From Anaerolineales bacterium (lineage in GTDB: Bacteria > Chloroflexota > Anaerolineae > Epilineales > JAANWY01): a stretch of 15,500 bases of DNA. Within the stretch, counting starts at the first letter, position 1. The number at the start of each line of letters is the position of its first letter. The stretch lies in assembly GCA_018263655.1 (NCBI GenBank), contig JAANWY010000211.1, positions 1 through 15,500 of the forward strand, written 5' to 3'. The notes beneath the pieces were generated by a model. That model made no database searches and was not told the origin of the DNA. It saw only the letters and a list, made by a program, of their open reading frames with translations. Shown here one piece after another: positions 13,955-15,500 of this stretch. The translations under genes were made by a program, and so were the position numbers.

Positions 13955-15500
13955 ATGAAGGAACGCATTTCAGGCCGGCACTTGCCACTCGTCATCGGCA
14001 TTTGCCTCACACTACTTGTTTTGTTCACTTTGGCAGCCTGTGCAGTGCCACAGCCGGCTGCCCCACAACCGTCCGGGGCCGAGTCTGGCGCGCCGGCCGA
14101 GCAGGAAGCACCGGAAGCCGAGGAGCCGGCGGAACCCAAGATTCTACGTGTACGTCTGTATGGGGACATTCAGAACCTCGACCCCGCCTTCCAAATCTCG
14201 GAGAATGACACGGTCGTTGCCAACGCCGTCATGAACGGCCTCGTGCGCTACTGCCCGAACTCTTATGACCTCTGCAACCAACTGGCCGAGGAGATCGAAG
14301 AATCGGAAGACGGCCTGCAGATTCGCTTCAAGCTCAGGGAAGGCGTCATGTGGCACAACGGCTACGGTGAACTGACCGCCGAGGACGTCAAATACTCCTA
14401 TGAGCGCCTCATCGACCCCGATCTAGATGCCGCCTATGCCGACGACTGGACCACTCTGGACCATGTGGAGGTCATCGACAAGTACAACGGCATCATCCAC
14501 CTCAAGGAGCCGTTTGCCCCGCTGTGGAACTCGACATTGCCCGTCGGCAGCGGCACCATCGTTTCCAAGAAGTGGATTGAGGAGGTCGGTCTGGAGGCGT
14601 TTGCCACGAACATCATCGGCACCGGGCCCTATCTGTTTGACGAGTGGAAACCCCAGGAGATGGTCATCCTCAAGAAGAACCCCGACTACTGGGGCGAGGA
14701 GCCGTACTTTGATGAGATCCGTATGATCCCCATCGAGGATGACAAGGCCGCTGAGGTGGCTCTCGAGGCCGGCGATCTGGACTTCAGCCTGATCAGCAGC
14801 CCGTCGATAGAGCGGTTCGAGGACAACCCCGACCTCAAGGTCTTGTCGAGACCCTCACTGCGCTATTACTGGGTCGGGATGAACGTCCAGCACCCCAAGC
14901 TGCAAGATCCCAACGTCCGCTGGGCCGTCATCTATGGCATCGATGTGCCCAGCATCCTGCAAGCGGTCTGGATGGGTAAGGTCGAGCGGGCATGCGCCCT
15001 CATCCCACCCGGGCTCACCGGCCACTGGGCCGACGCACCTTGCTACGAGCGCGACGTGGATAAGGCCAAAGAGTATCTGGCCAAGGCGGGCCTGGAATCG
15101 CTCGACCTGCGACTCGACCTGCAGGACACCACCGAAGAGCGGACGGAGGCCGAGATCGTCCAACAGAACCTGGCAGACGTCGGGATCAACGTCGAACTCA
15201 ACCCCATGGACTCCAGCACCTTCTGGACCTCTACTTTTGGCGAGCAGGCTGTCGAGAACAACGAGCTCATGCTCGGCAGCTACTCGATGCAACCCGATCC
15301 GGCCTGGGCCACCATGTGGTTCACCTGCGACCAGGTGGGGGTCTGGAACGCGCAGGCTTGGTGCAGCGAGGAGTACGACGAACTGCACCGCAAGGCCATG
15401 GTCACTGTGGATCCCGAAGAGCGGGACGAACTCTACATCGAAATGCAGAAGCTCTGGGATGAGGCAGCCCAAACGATCTGGGTCACCTACGGTGTCCGGC
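13955..15500 (+). CDS. ABC transporter substrate-binding lipoprotein, family 5 (peptide/nickel type), partial
   Basis: This is the receptor of a DppA/OppA-type importer. 515 residues are visible and the frame is open at the window edge; family members usually have 500-600, so little is missing. The ATG at 13955 follows GAGGAGG (13941-13947) at good spacing. A hydrophobic signal ends in the lipobox LAAC with the lipidated Cys at residue 29. A linker rich in Pro, Ala and Glu follows to about residue 60. The family hallmark is present: GTGPYLFDEWKPQE (from about 222) and KKNPDYWGEEPYFDEI (Asn at 242), with LDPAFQISENDTVVANAVMN near the start of the mature domain and a lobe-II region ending near WVTYGV. 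The ligand cannot be read; oligopeptides, nickel chelates or sugars are possible. A strong promoter and a long structured leader precede it. Permease and ATPase genes would be expected beyond the window. Confidence 0.93.
   Translation, partial: MKERISGRHLPLVIGICLTLLVLFTLAACAVPQPAAPQPSGAESGAPAEQEAPEAEEPAEPKILRVRLYGDIQNLDPAFQISENDTVVANAVMNGLVRYCPNSYDLCNQLAEEIEESEDGLQIRFKLREGVMWHNGYGELTAEDVKYSYERLIDPDLDAAYADDWTTLDHVEVIDKYNGIIHLKEPFAPLWNSTLPVGSGTIVSKKWIEEVGLEAFATNIIGTGPYLFDEWKPQEMVILKKNPDYWGEEPYFDEIRMIPIEDDKAAEVALEAGDLDFSLISSPSIERFEDNPDLKVLSRPSLRYYWVGMNVQHPKLQDPNVRWAVIYGIDVPSILQAVWMGKVERACALIPPGLTGHWADAPCYERDVDKAKEYLAKAGLESLDLRLDLQDTTEERTEAEIVQQNLADVGINVELNPMDSSTFWTSTFGEQAVENNELMLGSYSMQPDPAWATMWFTCDQVGVWNAQAWCSEEYDELHRKAMVTVDPEERDELYIEMQKLWDEAAQTIWVTYGVR

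Overview
The window reads as the end of a metagenome-assembled contig from a GC-rich bacterium, most likely Chloroflexota (Anaerolineae or Caldilineae type). This is inferred from two solute-binding lipoproteins with Pro/Ala/Glu-rich linkers after the lipobox Cys, an XRE-AAA-TPR regulator, a DUF7948-type fragment, and many intergenic palindromes. No rRNA, tRNA or CRISPR array was seen. The first 14 bases match the tail of the Illumina read-1 adapter, so the left edge is a library artefact and base 15 is the first trustworthy biological base.

Layout. 1-193: adapter, then repeats. 194-3437 (minus strand): a branched-chain amino acid/amide-type ABC uptake operon in the order binding lipoprotein, LivH permease, LivM permease. 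A 100-bp inverted repeat separates the binding-protein gene from livH, and livH overlaps livM by ATGA. No livG/livF ATPase is visible before the contig ends. 3709-6980: a gene graveyard. An IS66-like transposase relic, a DUF7948 fragment, a decayed copy of an AAA-TPR regulator and a 3'-truncated zinc alcohol dehydrogenase are joined end to end at sharp junctions. 6981-7531: an AT-rich divergent intergenic region with four AGGATTGA motifs in two inverted pairs and a good sigma70-type promoter. 7532-10594 (plus): an intact 1020-residue XRE-AAA-TPR regulator, paralogous to the relic upstream. 10595-10803: a convergent intergenic region with a near-perfect 23-bp-arm palindrome and a duplicated copy of the neighbouring gene's 3' end. 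10804-13293 (minus): an 829-residue TPR protein with a poly-Arg N terminus. 13294-13954: a divergent intergenic region with a nested palindrome, promoters on both strands and a structured leader. 13955-15500 (plus, runs off the window): a family-5 (peptide/nickel-type) solute-binding lipoprotein.

How they work together. The two ends carry nutrient-uptake components. The middle is a recombination-prone accessory segment in which one regulator family has been duplicated and decayed. The intact regulator probably autoregulates, or controls the dehydrogenase side, through the AGGATTGA sites; that is inference. I found no clearly new multi-gene system. The least explained signals are the AGGATTGA cluster, the nested palindrome in the TPR-gene leader, the overlapping alternative hairpins in the last gene's leader, and two cases where a gene's 3' end is duplicated just beyond its stop codon with a palindrome in between.
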